From positions 483,718 to 547,717 of the forward strand of contig GG745339.1 in NCBI GenBank assembly GCA_000151295.1: DNA of 64,000 bases, in the 5' to 3' direction. The DNA comes from Allomyces macrogynus ATCC 38327 (Eukaryota > Blastocladiomycota > Blastocladiomycetes > Blastocladiales > Blastocladiaceae). Numbering within the stretch: position 1 is the first letter of the stretch; each line of letters starts with the position of its first letter. The notes under the pieces were generated by a model. That model worked only from the letters and a program-made list of their open reading frames with translations. It was not told the DNA's origin and ran no database searches. This document shows, piece by piece, positions 22,917 through 34,470 of this stretch. The translations under genes were made by a program, and so were the position numbers.

Positions 22917-24629
22917 TTATGCCTGCGACTCTGGCGGCGCCTGCTGCGGTGCGCCCATCCGGTCACGCAGTGCCGCCTGCAACTGCGCGATCTGGTGCGG
23001 CGCGAGCCCCTGCAACTGCTGCTGCAGAGCCGCACGGTCGCCCTTATTCGCCAGCAACGCCTTGAGCACCGGGTCCTGGTCATACGTGCCCGGGTGCGTC
23101 GACGTGCGGCGCGGCGGCGGTGCCGGTCCATTCGCCGGTGCCTGCGGCGGCGCCTGGCCCATGAGCATCGACCGGCGCGTCTCATTGACAAACTGCGACG
23201 GCGGGCGGTAGTTGCGCGACAGGAAAATCGAGTCACGAGCGTGCACGCGCGAGTTGCCGCGTGCGGGTGCGACAAACGGCATATCGGGTGTTGCGGGCCG
23301 TGCGGGCGCGTCGGCGGCGGCGGCGGCCGCAAGGGCCGGGTGCTGCATCCCGCGCGGACCGGCATTGGCCATCATCGACGACCGCGACCGCGGCGGGAAT
23401 TGCGGCTGGCCGTTCGGACCCAGCACGAGCTGCCGCGGCGGCGGGAACTGAGGAGGGTTGTGGTGGTACCCGCGGTTCGCGTCCGTGTAGTCTGGGTACG
23501 TCGGGCCGTCGTCTTCGTCAAGCACGTGTTGCTCGAGGTCGGCATCGGCCTCGGCCTCGCGAATCTGGAGCTGGTGGAACCCGTCCTCGGAGTGCGGGTC
23601 GACGGGCTCGGCACCCGAGTCGTACTCGTACTCTTCGTAGACGGGCTCGTGAATGATGGTTTCGGCCGCGAATTGCACGCGCACGGTTGGACGGCGCTCG
23701 TAGGGCGCCAGCTGCGACGACGGGCGCAGGCGGCCGATACGGAACGGCACGTCGTGCGGCATGCCGCGTGGCAGGTCAAAGGCCTTGTGCGGCGGCTGCA
23801 TCTGCATCTGCATGGACGGCTGCTGCTGCTGCTGCTGCTGCGGTTCTTGTGGTTGGTCGTCTTGCGGGTGTGGCTCGGCAGCTGGTGCCACGTCGGGCGC
23901 GTCCATAGACGAGACTTGATGGTCTTCCGGGTGCTCGTGCGCGTCATGGGCATGCCCGCCCTCATCATGGTGCTCGGCATCGCCATCGTCGTCATCGTAG
24001 TATGCGAGATACGACCCGCGCGACGACAAGTCGCCAAACTCGCCGTCCTCGGCCGAGTCACCATCAACCGCAGCCACGAGCGACGACCGCGGCATAGCAT
24101 TACGCGGCGTCGGCGAGACGGGCGGCGCATCGACCGACACGGCCGCAGGCGGCGGTACGGTCATCATCGACATGCGCACATGCAGTGGCGGGCGCGGCGG
24201 GCGCTTGCGAACTTCCACGGCAAGGTTGTTGCGGACCACATTGTCCGTCCCACTGGCCGAGGCGCCGCGCGTGGGTGGCGGGAGAAGTTCCGGCGCGGCA
24301 ACGGCCGTCGCGTCGGGAGTTGCCGCCGACACGTCCGACATGGTGGGCGTCGACGGAACAGCGCCAGCGTCACCATCGACACCGGCTGGCTGCAGGAGCT
24401 CTTCGAGCAGGCCGTGCGCTTCGAGCACCGACTGCATCGCGGCGAGCTGCAGCTTGAGCGAGGAAACGACGGCGCGCTGCTTTTCGACCAGTCGCCACAG
24501 TTGCTCGTTTTGGGCGCGCAGAGCGTCGCGCTCGTTGACGAGGTCGGCCGTCAGGTCGGGCGAACCGGCGCCGTCGTCGGGCATGCCGCCGGCACCGCCG
24601 TCGGCGTAGTCGAGGTCTGCGTCGGCCAT
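22917..24629 (-). CDS. Coiled-coil / polyglutamine low-complexity protein, 570 aa
   Basis: This single-exon gene starts at the ATG at 24629. After an acidic N-terminus there is a predicted coiled coil (about residues 28-75; NERDALRAQNEQLWRLVEKQ with leucine spacing). Mostly disordered sequence follows: a Ser/Pro region, an acidic DDDDGD stretch, a His/Glu-rich part, a polyQ run (seven Q) followed by alternating Met-Gln, and Arg/Pro-rich segments. A hydrophilic C-terminal helix (ALLANKGDRAALQQQLQGLA) ends the protein. No catalytic domain is visible. The coiled coil plus disorder suggests a scaffold or regulatory role; that is inference. It is divergent from MED22 with 517 bp between ATGs. Confidence 0.7.
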   Translation of the reverse strand: MADADLDYADGGAGGMPDDGAGSPDLTADLVNERDALRAQNEQLWRLVEKQRAVVSSLKLQLAAMQSVLEAHGLLEELLQPAGVDGDAGAVPSTPTMSDVSAATPDATAVAAPELLPPPTRGASASGTDNVVRNNLAVEVRKRPPRPPLHVRMSMMTVPPPAAVSVDAPPVSPTPRNAMPRSSLVAAVDGDSAEDGEFGDLSSRGSYLAYYDDDDGDAEHHDEGGHAHDAHEHPEDHQVSSMDAPDVAPAAEPHPQDDQPQEPQQQQQQQPSMQMQMQPPHKAFDLPRGMPHDVPFRIGRLRPSSQLAPYERRPTVRVQFAAETIIHEPVYEEYEYDSGAEPVDPHSEDGFHQLQIREAEADADLEQHVLDEDDGPTYPDYTDANRGYHHNPPQFPPPRQLVLGPNGQPQFPPRSRSSMMANAGPRGMQHPALAAAAAADAPARPATPDMPFVAPARGNSRVHARDSIFLSRNYRPPSQFVNETRRSMLMGQAPPQAPANGPAPPPRRTSTHPGTYDQDPVLKALLANKGDRAALQQQLQGLAPHQIAQLQAALRDRMGAPQQAPPESQA

Positions 24630-25146
24630 AATAATGTTCGAGTACTTGGTTGGCTGGCTCGATGGGCGTGCGAGTGCGTGCTGCGCGGGCGTCTATCGTC
24701 TTGCGTCGGGGGCCCGGCGGCACGGGCACGCTTGGTGGTTGGTCGGGAGCACACGGGGAGCGGGTACACGGAGAGGAGAGGAGCAGGAGCAGGACCAAGG
24801 AGACGAGCAGGCCAACGAGGCGAGATGGTGAGAGGACCCAGAGCAGGACCAGTTTAGGAGACGCCAACGGCCGGGTGTGGCGGTGGAGGCGTACGTGGTT
24901 CTGGCCGGGAACGTCGCGGCGAGATTTGCAAAATGAAAACCTCGGCCAACGCAAACTGCAAACAAAACAACCGAAACCCCGTGGCACCGCCGCGCACCTG
25001 CTTCTGCAGCACACGGACGCCTACGTGTGACGTGGACTGAAGGAGCAGAATCCGCCCTCCACCGAGAGAGATCAGGGTTGCCGCGACGCACTCGCCGGTG
25101 TCGTCGACCAATCTCGACCATCTCGGCGCTCACAACACTCTCTGCA

Positions 25147-25723
25147 ATGCAAGCACCGGGACCAGGCGCCCCGCCCAACCTCGCTGCGGTCGCGGCCAGC
25201 GGAGCCGGTGCCCCCGCGTCACGCGGCGACGACGAATGGACGCGCCGGCTCGACGTGGACCTGCGCGTGCTCGTCTCTTCGCTCGAGGACGCCATTGACA
25301 TGGCGCGCATCAAGACGGGTGGCGAGGACGCCAAGGACCGTGCGACTCTCGCGCGCGAGCAGCTGCAGCTGCACCATGTCGCGGCGTCGGCGGTTCGTCT
25401 CCTAAGACACCGAGTGGATCAGTTTGAGTGAGCGTGGTCTCACCCAGCGTCATGCTTTGCTCTAGCTGAACGCCGTCTACTCGCTCTCGACGCTTGCGAC
25501 CGAAGTGAAACAACTGCTGCTCCTCGGCGACGCGTCGACGCGACTGGCTCTCGCGCACCGCCGCGCTGCGATCGTGACCAAGGCGACGCGCGAGGCCAAC
25601 CAGGCGCTGGCCGCTGTCGCGCGCGAAGTCGACGAAGCCATGGTCGAGCTCGAGACGTGTCTTTGGGCCGACTGTGCTCCTCCCTCCTCCCCTTCCCCAG
25701 TACCACCACAACCCAACGCATGA
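25147..25723 (+). CDS. MED22: Mediator complex subunit 22, 167 aa
   Basis: Med22 is a head-module subunit of Mediator that bridges transcription factors and RNA polymerase II. Two exons (25147-25392, 25466-25723) flank a 73-nt intron (GTTCGT..CTCTAG, phase 0). The donor was chosen because it gives the same residue spacing as animal Med22 from the AA(N/S) motif to the KQ(F/L)L motif. Exon 1 has the paired-helix start (WTRRLDVDLRVLVSSLEDAI, DMARIKTGGEDAKDRA). Exon 2 has LATEVKQLLLLGDASTRLAL and AREVDEAMVELE, matching the family's DLKQFLILND and ISIDLYELE. Length is normal for fungi. The C-terminal Pro-rich 20 residues are species-specific. Alternative donors at 25417 or 25432 would shift the junction. 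Confidence 0.8.
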
Positions 25724-25750
25724 GCACGCGCAATGTCAAGCGATTCGTCT

Positions 25751-27100
25751 CTATGATGATACAGCAGCCTCGCCATCACCATTCTCGCCGGCTACGCGCT
25801 TCACCAGCAACGGGGCGCCATCCGGATCGCTCGCTACGTCCACGGTCGCGTGCACCGGCACGCCGCGGTGCATGACAGTCTGCTGCGTCTCGGCGCACCA
25901 CATGGCCAAGCCGTGCGGGCACGCCAGCTCGGAGCCATTGATCGTCACGGTTGGGAGCACGTCGTTGCCCGGCGCCGCCGCGTCTACAGAGTGATAATAC
26001 ATGGTCAAGATACGTTTCACGGTTTCAATCGTGCGTGTTCCTCCACGTACTCAATGCCATGTACTGGAGCCGCATGCCCGGCTGGATGTCGATGGTCGTG
26101 TCAAGCGCCAGGAATCCGCGGCTCGGGTCGCCCGCCGAAATGGGCGCGACCAGGAACGGCTCCGAGGACTAAACAATCGAATTCAGTCGCGATGCTCACG
26201 TAACCACGCGAGCAGAAGGTCAATGCAACGCACCTCGCCCGCGAACAGGGCACCAAACAGCGTTGGGACCGACTCCGGTTGTTTGCCTGCACCCGTGCGC
26301 ATCATCGCCATCATGGCCGCATTCGCCTGCGCGCCCGTCATGGCCACACCACCCGCCGCGGGTCGGTACCCAAGCGCCTGCAACAGTGTGGTCGTGGGCG
26401 ATGCACCGTCATCATCGGTCCCGAGGTACTCGTCCACCCCTGCAGCCGACTGCAGGCCGTGGATCACGTTGCCCTTGGCTTTCGTGATTGTCATGGGCGC
26501 TGCGAGCCGGCGCACGCCGCGCCATGCCAGGCTCGTGGAGACGCGCCACGCAGATCCGGCAAGGATGGCGCCAACAGCACCGTGGTCGATCGAGGTCGTA
26601 CCATCGTAGAGCGTGTGCGGCGTGCCCGTGATGAACGGTGTCGGGCCAGCGAGAATCGCGACGACGGGCGCCTTGGTCGAATTCCATTGGTCGATTTGAG
26701 CCATGGCGCACCGCGGGTCGGCGACCATGACCACGAGCGCCGCGTCGCTGTCCGGGGCTGGTACTACCGGAACGGCGTCATTGGCTGCGGCTTCCGCGCG
26801 GTACGACTCGGTCCGGTGCCAGCGGCCGACAGCGACATGGGCCGTGGTCCAGTGCGGCGCGCGGAATGTGGTCCATGCGCTCGATGCGCGGCCGTCGAGG
26901 GTCAAGAGCTGGTCGCGACGCAAGGATGCAGCGGCAGCGGCAGCCGGTGGCAGGTGCTCTTCGACCTCTGGGATGAGGATCGTGCCGATCAAGGCCTGAT
27001 CGCGATTGTTGGCATGCTGGAAGGCCGCGGCAGGCAAGCGTCGAGTGTGCGACAGGGCCAGCGTCAGGCGACGCGCGAGCAGGCGGACCGTTGGCCGCAT
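25751..27100 (-). CDS. FIST-domain protein with mitochondrial-type N-terminus, 405 aa
   Basis: FIST domains are predicted small-ligand sensory modules, found in bacterial signalling proteins and in some eukaryotic proteins such as FBXO22. Three exons: 27100-26234, 26168-26051 and 25983-25751 (1,218 nt, in frame). Introns are 65 nt (GTGCGT..TTTAG, phase 0) and 67 nt (GTACGT..TGTAG, phase 1). The start MRPTVRLLARRLTLALSHTR is Arg-rich without acids, like a presequence. FIST_N-like text includes IDQWNSTKAPVVAILAG. FIST_C-like text includes APMTITKAKGNVIHGLQSAA and PFLVAPISAGDPSRGFLAL. No F-box or kinase is attached. The C-terminus holds GSELACPHGLAMWCAETQQT with two Cys. The domain call is fairly firm, the ligand unknown. 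It is divergent from the F-box/LRR gene (303 bp between ATGs). Confidence 0.72.
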
Positions 27101-27403
27101 CCTGTGCGCTTGCTGTTGGATGGAGTGCTGGAGAGGAGACTGAGCGGATGTGGAGGAGTTGCTTGCGAGCAAACGAGCTGATTCTACAATCGATTTGGTG
27201 GCGTGTTGATCACGGCTAGCGAGATTCAGTCATTGCCGCGTGTTCAGCGGTTGTCGGCGGTGCGTTCGGGTTTTTCCTTTTTTTCTGTTGGGCTGTCCTG
27301 GCAATATTCTGCTCCATGGTTGTCCTTGCCCTCATCCACACCTGCCTTCTTTCCTCTTCTCTCCACCATCGTCATTGCCTCGGCCAAGCTCACCGTCATC
27401 ACC

Positions 27404-30400
27404 ATGGAACCCAGCACGCCGCACGCCGCGGCCGCTGCCGCCACGGCGCACCTGTCTCCGCACCCTCATGCGCCCGAGCCGGCCGCGAATTGGTCGGCCT
27501 GGGACCCGCACGCGCCTTACCCGGCACCCTATTACCCATCGCACCACGTCCCACTGCTACGAGAGCGTCGAGGCCGTCGAGATGCAGCGGGCGGGGACGC
27601 GTCCCTTGGGCGGGGCCGCACGTGAGCAGGGCGCGCGGCAAAGACGGTGCGGCAAGTGGCAGCGGCAGCGGCGGCAGCAGCGGGCGGGCAAGTCCTCCTA
27701 TGCGCCGTGGTCGTGGGCCGGCCCGTCGGTCGTGCGAGCGCCATTCGGTTTGGATGACAGTGCCGGCTGCTGTGCTCACACCACTTCCACGCCTCGACCC
27801 GCACTCCCACCCTCACATACGGTGTAACCACGCGTCGCATGCGGCCGCTAGCGTCTCATCCGTGGCCACGCGCGCGGGGTCCAAGCGGCCGAGGTCGCCT
27901 GACAAGGATCACGGTCAAGGCCATGAAAGTCAGCGCGTTGATCCGCAAACACACCAAGGCGCTTCGCACCCACAGTAGGATTACGCTCCCGTGTACGGCG
28001 CTTATCCACCTGCTCAACCGCATCCCTGGAGCCACTCGCACGAGCACGAGGAGCATGGCCAGGACCAACGCGATGTGATGCCGCCGGCACCGCGACGGCG
28101 TCGTCTCGCCAGTCCACTGGTGGCCGAATCGACGCACCAAGAGTCAGCCCTGACCCGGCATGCGGTTCGGCATCCATCGATCTGCGAGCCGAGCCCCCCC
28201 GTCGTCGCGCCCGCGACCCCCGCCGCGGCAGCATCCGCCGTTCCCGCAATGCCCGCGCCAATGGATACGATCCCGTCGGTCCTGTGGGGCGTGATCGCGC
28301 AGTATGTCGGCGAGCCGTACGCAGCCATTGGGCACGACACGCATGACGGGTCCGCGGCGGACCCGTACCACCGCCCGCTGCGACACGTGGACGCCATGGT
28401 GCGTGTCTGCAAGACCATGTACCAGGCTGTGCAGCCGTTGCTGTGGCGGCAGTGGACCGTGGACGTAGTGCGTGGACAGCACGCAACGGCGTGGCTTGGC
28501 GGGCATCCGGATATCATGGTCACGGCTCCGGAACCGTCGTTGCTTGCCGAGACGTTGCGCAATTTGGCGCAACAGGACCGAGGGAGGGGAAGTATGGCTC
28601 TCGATGCGGATTTGCCGGTGCTCGCGCCGCCGCGGCCGCCGTCGGTGGCCAAGGATGAGGTGGGGAACGCGGATTGGAATGAGAGAATTAGCAGTACCGG
28701 TGTGCCAGCGGTGGAGAGTGTGGTGGGGCCGGGTGCGGGTGGGCACACTGATGGAGAGGACAACGTGGTAAGCGACGAGTCGGACGATGACAACGATGAT
28801 GATGATGACGCGTCGTCCGTGAACCCTGCAGGCGCTACACCCGCAGCTGACCTGCTCGTCGTGTCCATCCCGCCACGCCTTGCCTGGCAAGTCGTATTCG
28901 CATCCGAAGAGGACGGTGCACGACTGACTTCGAGTGCCGTGTCGACGCTCGCCGCGCTGCTGCGGCGCCTGCGGTTGCTGCACACCCTCACGATCGAGTC
29001 GGCCATGGCTGCATCCGCATGGCCGCACCTCGCCAAGCTCCTGACGCCGCCGCTCTGTGTGCAGCGCGTGGAAATTGACCTGCATTCGTTCCCGCGCGCT
29101 GCGTGGCCCGAGTCGCACCCGATTGCATTGCACTCAATGACCGAGTTCCGGATCGCCGTGCGCAAGGGCCGTGTCGCATACTTGCCGCTGCACTCGAACC
29201 GACTGCGCCGGCTCAAGATTGAGGCACCCAATGCTTCCGACCGCGTCTGGCACCAGATTGTCGACCATGCTGCGACGATCGAGGTCATGCACGTGTTCTT
29301 CAATGAGATGCAGCCGACGCTGCCCAAGGATAACGTGCGGCTGCCTCCGATTTCGAACCGCAAGGGCACGTTCCCGCGGTTGCGCGCGCTCGAAATGAGC
29401 TCGCTAACTAGGCGCTGCTGCTCGTCGCTCATGAACGTGCCGCACCTCGAGTCGCTGCACATCAATGCCCTGCAGCAGTGGAAAGTCGCGACCTGGAACC
29501 CACGCACGCTGCTCGGCCTCGAGCTCGACCGGCTCCCGTTACACTCCATCCACGAACTCTACTTTTTCAACGTCGACGTGCCGCCGGACCTCTGGGCGCA
29601 GATCGCGGCCAACATGAACCTCGCGAGCGCGACTTTGATCAATTGCGCGTTCCTGAGCGACGAGACGGCTAGCCCCGTCATGATTTCCGAGTCCAAATCG
29701 CTCTACTCGTTCCGTGTCCCACGCCCACCGCGCGACCCGCTCGCGCCGCGCACCTTCATCCAGCGGCTGCAACTCACGCCAGAGCCGTGAGACGTGATGG
29801 CGACCATGGCCCTGCCCAACTTGACGACCGTGCAGCTCTACCAGTTTACGACGATCCCGTATGTCCTGTGGCCGAGCGTGTGGCAGATCGAGGCGATTCA
29901 TTTCGGCGCGTTCCACTTGACTCCGAACGCGCTCAACGACGTGCCGCACCTCGCGACGATCGTGCTTGATACACCCAACTTGGTCATGCCGCCGGACGCG
30001 CTCGTCGCGTGTATTGTACCGTCGATCACGACACTGGTCGGGACCGCCGGGCACATTTTGCAGCACCATGACGCGGCCGCAGCGCTTCCAATCTTGGCTG
30101 TTGTGCGTGGACCCACTCTCCCGCATTTGCTCGCTCCGAGCATCCACCACGCGTATGTCGGTCACATGGCGCTCGCTGCTGTGCTTGATGGCGCACGGCA
30201 CGCGACACCGCCGCGGTCGCTGACCGTATTGCACGGGATGCAGCCGGGTAACTTTCACAACGCACCGCTCGTCGTGCCCGTGCCGCGCACCGCGCGCAAG
30301 TGGTGGCGCCGCGTCGTGCAGGTACGGTGGGCCGAGGCACCACAGTGGTGGGCTTCCGACCGCGAGCGTGCGGCCGATGCGGACAAGCCTCAACTCGGGG

Positions 30401-30663
30401 TCGTGGTGGAGATTGAAGGCGTTGAGGAGGGGGACGGCATGTTGGTGGCGGATCTGGTCGCGTGGCTCGCGCGCGGGGTGCGCTCGAGACGCGATGCCGC
30501 GGATGCGGTGTCGTGGGCCGTACAAGTACAGATGGATTTGGTGGACGCGCAGGTGGCGGTCGATGAGTGGCAGGTGATGATTGAGACGGCGGTGCCGGGC
30601 GCGAAGGTGCAGGTCCTCCCGCGGCCGACTGCGGTGGGTGTGGTTGGTAGGTCGAAGGCGTGA
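27404..30663 (+). CDS. F-box / leucine-rich-repeat protein with one in-frame TGA (possibly a recent pseudogene)
   Basis: An F-box protein with LRRs would recruit substrates to an SCF ubiquitin ligase. An ATG at 27404 begins a His/Pro/Ala-rich N-terminus. Frame changes before 27979 imply one or two introns. A join from about 27621 to 27865 and an acceptor TAG before 27979 are plausible but not settled. From 27979 one frame runs on. An F-box-like helix block (PSVLWGVIAQYVGE ... VRVCKTMYQAVQPLLWRQW, about 28270-28450) is followed by an acidic Asp run and leucine-rich repeats. A single TGA at 29788-29790 interrupts this frame. Reading continues immediately in the same frame (ALPNLTTVQLYQF, WQIEAIHFGAF) for 290 more codons to 30663. 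See findings for explanations. Confidence 0.65.
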
Positions 30664-31875
30664 GTTGGAGAAGACGCGCCGCCGCTTGGATTGCGTGGAG
30701 GGATACGCGTAGTGATTAGTGCTGCAGCCATTGATTTCCATTCGTTGATCAATTGAATTTTTACCAATTAAGAGCTTTGGTTTTTGATGTCTTTGACATG
30801 CAGCCATGCGTCGGCTGTGGAATCGACTCCCCCCCCCCCCCCTCCCCTCCTCCCTGTCACCATATCCATCCGACAGGATGGCGATGTGGCAGCGCGAAAT
30901 CAGAGCAAGGCTGCGGCCGAACCTGTCGTGGGAAGTATGGGCGACGCGGGGGATGGGAGCGTAACGTCACAAAGATTTGAAGCAAAAGTCTTGAAGGCAA
31001 TCGCTCAAGGTCACATTTCAATCAGAGAAGAAAGATCACATCGAAACATGTAATGGTCGACCCATCATGTCAACGACACACAATCACTCATCTTTCGCCC
31101 ATGTCACTCGGGTGACGCAACTCCGAGTAAGACTATCAGCGTGTCCAGAACATGTTCGAGCCGCACACTCAAGCATCGAGCGCCAGGAGCCTCGTTTTTG
31201 CTCATCCTTGGCGCACGGCCGAACCATAAGTGCACCGCGATGACAAGCTTTTTGCTCCCGGAACCACCGGGATGGTTTTGCGAGATCGCTACCATCGAGG
31301 GATCCTTTGGGCCGGGGTTTCACGCCAGGGACATTTTGATCCGAGCGTTCCTGCCAAGGGTATCGTCAGGAGCTGTTGGTTGGGGCCTGTGCGTGATGGA
31401 GCGAGCACCTAGAGAGGATGCGCGCACGGCATCTTCATAATTTTTGTGTGACTGATCCCTGCTGCACCTGTCTCTCCGCCCACGATCGTCCCTGATCAGC
31501 CCGCCGCGTTTTTGGTGGTGCACACGGCCACAAACCCTCTAAACTCGGAGGCACGATTTGGGCGTGTTGGGACGGGAAGGGAGGCGCAACCAATGAACGA
31601 CAGCCGAGCCAGCGCCGCGGACCAACGCTCATCAACGCCTACCAAATCCGCAGGCCCCTGCCGCCACCCCGCACGCCCGCACGGCAAGTCCAAAGATGGT
31701 GTGGCGACATTTTGCGAACCGGCCACGCAGTCCTTGGCCAAATTTCGCCACTCTGCGGTCTCCACCAGCCCCCCTTGCAGCAGCGTATAAGAGGCCGACA
31801 CGGCCAGTTGGTTGATTCGTTTCTGGCGTACGCTTCACTCTCTCAAGCTGCCCTTCCCGCCGCCGTTTCACAGCC
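30664..31875. other. Gene-free stretch with poly-C run
   Basis: About 1.2 kb between the F-box/LRR gene and the first acyl-CoA synthetase copy. A run of 14 C lies at 30829-30842. Short frames carry no motifs. The last 300 bp are the promoter of the pseudogene copy (TATAAGAGG at 31786). Confidence 0.5.
31786..31793 (+). promoter_or_regulatory. TATA-like box of synthetase copy 1
   Basis: TATAAGAG lies 90 bp upstream of the ATG at 31876, at a position similar to the TATAAAA of copy 2 (78 bp upstream). Confidence 0.5.
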
Positions 31876-33770
31876 ATGGCTGCCAACGACCCAACCAACC
31901 TCAATCGCTTCCGAATCTGCTCGCCGGTTCCGTTCGATGTGAGCAAGCTCGTGGCCGCGTCGCCGACCAACTTGACGCTCAGGGCCATGATCCTCGCCAA
32001 GCTGCGCGATCAGGAACCGAACCACGTGTTTGTCGCGCATGCCCTGGAACCGGAGCACCGTCGCTTGACGTATGGCGAGCTGCTCGGCACTGTCTTCAAC
32101 CTCGCGCACGGGCTCATCCAAAGCTTGGGTCTCAACCGCGGCGATCGGCTCGCTATTGTCTTGCCAAACCATGAGCACTACCATTTGCTCTTCTTTGCGT
32201 GCCTGATCTCGGGTACGAGCGAAATGAATCAGGCTCGCGGGGGAAAACATGTTTCTTTTCATTTGGGAAACGGACCCGAATTCCGCTCTCCCAACGGAAA
32301 CCAGGAATTGTCGCTGTGCCCATGGTCCCGCAAATGACCGCACAAGAGGGCTCGCGATCCATGAGCGAGGCCATGCCTCATGTCGTCGTTTCTCACTCTT
32401 CCTTTTACCGCGTCGTCTGCGAGGTACACGCGTGAATTTATGACTCTCGTACTGGGCATGGATTGGGATTGGGTTCTTGCTCACAAATGACACATTTTCA
32501 ACGCATCTAGTCGCTCAAGCTCGCCAATATGGCGCCACCGGTCGTCATCTTCGATTCTTCGGGTATCGCTGATCTCGGCGTGGAGTATCTGAAGTCGTTG
32601 CATGATATCATGGTTCCTGTTCAAGTTGCGCCGCCGTCGACGTTTGCTGAAATTCAGACGGCCGACGTGGCCTTCATGCTGTTCACGTCGTGCGTTTCTT
32701 CTTGCTTCTCCACCATATTTGGTCCTTGAATACCCGACTCAAATTGTCGATCCCAACATCGTGCAGCGGGACAACCGGCTTCAACAAGGCCGTCGAGCTC
32801 ACGCGTCAAATGATCTTCACCAACCTCGCGCAAGGACGCGTGTACGCGTCCGCTTTGACCTCCGAGGACCAGTCGGACAATTTGCCCATGAAGCTGCTCA
32901 GCGACGGCGACACGATGGGCTGGCTGATGTCTGGCTTCGAGGCGATGATCATCGACCCGGAGACGCACGAGCCGATGGAAATCGTCCAAGACGGCGTGAT
33001 GGGCCCGGGCGAGTTTGTTTTGCGCGGACCTGGTCTGTTCCGCGGCTACTTCAATCGGCCGGACGCGACCAAGGACGCGTTCATCGAGATTGGCGGCAAG
33101 TCGTGGTATCGAATGGGGGACGTGGTGTCCATGGACAAGGACGGGTGCCTCTCGGTCGTCGACCGGACAAAGGAGATGTTCAAGGCCGCGGGCAATACGG
33201 TGCGTTGCTTTTCCACCGTCTTCAGGAGTATTCTCAACTCGTGCGCGCCACAGAGCTGATCATCCCGCACGGTCGCGACTCTCTGCAGGTGATTCCGACC
33301 GAGATCTAGTCGGTTATTTTGCGGCTGCACGACGTGGCCGACGTGTTCGTTGTTCCGGTTCCAGCAGGCGACGAGCAGGACGCGCCGTGTGCTGCTGTCG
33401 TTCCACGAGACTCGGCCTTGCTCGAAGATCCGGCCAAGAAATCTGCCTTGGCCATCGAGATCTCCAACCTCGTCACGAAATAGCTCGCTTCCTACAAGCA
33501 CCTCGGGCGGTGCCGTGTTCCTCGACACGGTTCCACGCAATGCAACGGTACGTCTTCAGGAACGGTTGGGAGCCGATGTTTTTCCATGACTCTTCTCACC
33601 ACTGGTTCCTGCTTCATGTAGGGCAAGATCGTTCGCCGCGTTGCGCGGACCAAGGTGAACGAAATGATCAACGTTGCACCAGCGAAGCCGGCTGCTGGGA
33701 TTAGGGCTTGTCCAAGCGAAAGCCGCGGGGCGGCTGCTCGGTCGGCCGCAGCCCGTGGAGAGTGCTCGTG
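31876..33770 (+). pseudogene. Acyl-CoA synthetase-like gene, copy 1 (internal deletion, two nonsense codons)
   Basis: This is a paralogue of the intact downstream gene with the same exon plan: 31876-32212, 32305-32423, 32511-32689, 32767-33199, then 33289 onward. Exons 2 and 3 have exactly the same lengths as in copy 2 (119 and 179 nt). Exon 4 here is a fusion of copy-2 exons 4 and 5. The fourth intron and 387 coding nt are gone, so LLSDGDTM runs straight into GWLMSGFEAM. That removes the central adenylation motifs, including the STE loop, although the frame is kept. In exon 5, TAG replaces Glu at 33307-33309 (VIPTEI then stop) and another TAG lies at 33481-33483. A remnant of the last exon (GKIVRRVARTKV) follows near 33622. 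A truncated protein of about 410 aa could still be made but would lack a working active site. Confidence 0.85.
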
Positions 33771-34392
33771 ACAGCGGTGACAATGCCGTGGCGACGCTTG
33801 CGCAGTCGCAAGTAGCCCAGCATCGGCCAGGTCAACTGCCAGAGTCCACGATGGCGCGCTCAAAGCATGGCGCAAAGTGACAAGACACCGGTTTTGATTT
33901 CATGCCTGATAGATTTTCATGTTTCGCGTGCGCAATAGACAATACCTTTTACGCTCCTGTTCTCAGCGCGTTCTGAGTCCATCAGCATATACTTCTTTCT
34001 GAAAATTGGCGATTTCTCCACGTTTACGGTCGACTCTTGGCACGTTCAATTCAACGACTGCATCGTGTCGCCGTTTCACTTCGTATCGTGGCGCGCCCCG
34101 ACGCCATAATGCTGTTCCAAAGAACCAAGGGGTCGCATTTGGAAGGCAGTGTGGGCGAGTCGCGCCAGGTGGGCGCATGTCGTGCTGGGGACACGTCGGC
34201 CAGTCGATGACCAATGAACGACGCCACGGTGAGCATTTGCAGCGTGCAGAATGCAACGCCCACGGTACTCTTGCGGCCCCAGGGCGCCGCCCCGCCCCGC
34301 ACTGCAAGTCATCGTGTCCTGGTGGCGACCGTCCCTCTCACGGCGCCCACGGCCCAGTCTATGGCGGCGTCAAAGACGCCCTGGCGTCGGCG

Positions 34393-34399
34393 TATAAAA
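34393..34399 (+). promoter_or_regulatory. TATA box of synthetase copy 2
   Basis: TATAAAA lies 78 bp upstream of the ATG at 34471 in an otherwise GC-rich promoter. Few genes in this window have such a box. Confidence 0.65.
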
Positions 34400-34470
34400 G
34401 GGCCTATCTGGCGTCGTAGCGACGTGTCCCCCTCTCTCAACACGATTCCCTTTTGTCGCACCCGACCACG

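Noticed and set aside
22995..24857. 620-codon plus-strand open frame
   Set aside because: It lies antisense to the coiled-coil/polyQ gene. Its Arg/His-rich text is typical of the reverse of Ala/Gln/Asp-rich coding.
28014..29549. 511-codon minus-strand open frame
   Set aside because: It is antisense to the F-box/LRR gene, which has the F-box and leucine spacing.
29787..29835. 49-nt intron GTGAGA..GTGCAG removing the TGA
   Set aside because: The donor is good, but the length is not a multiple of three and the downstream LRR frame would be lost.
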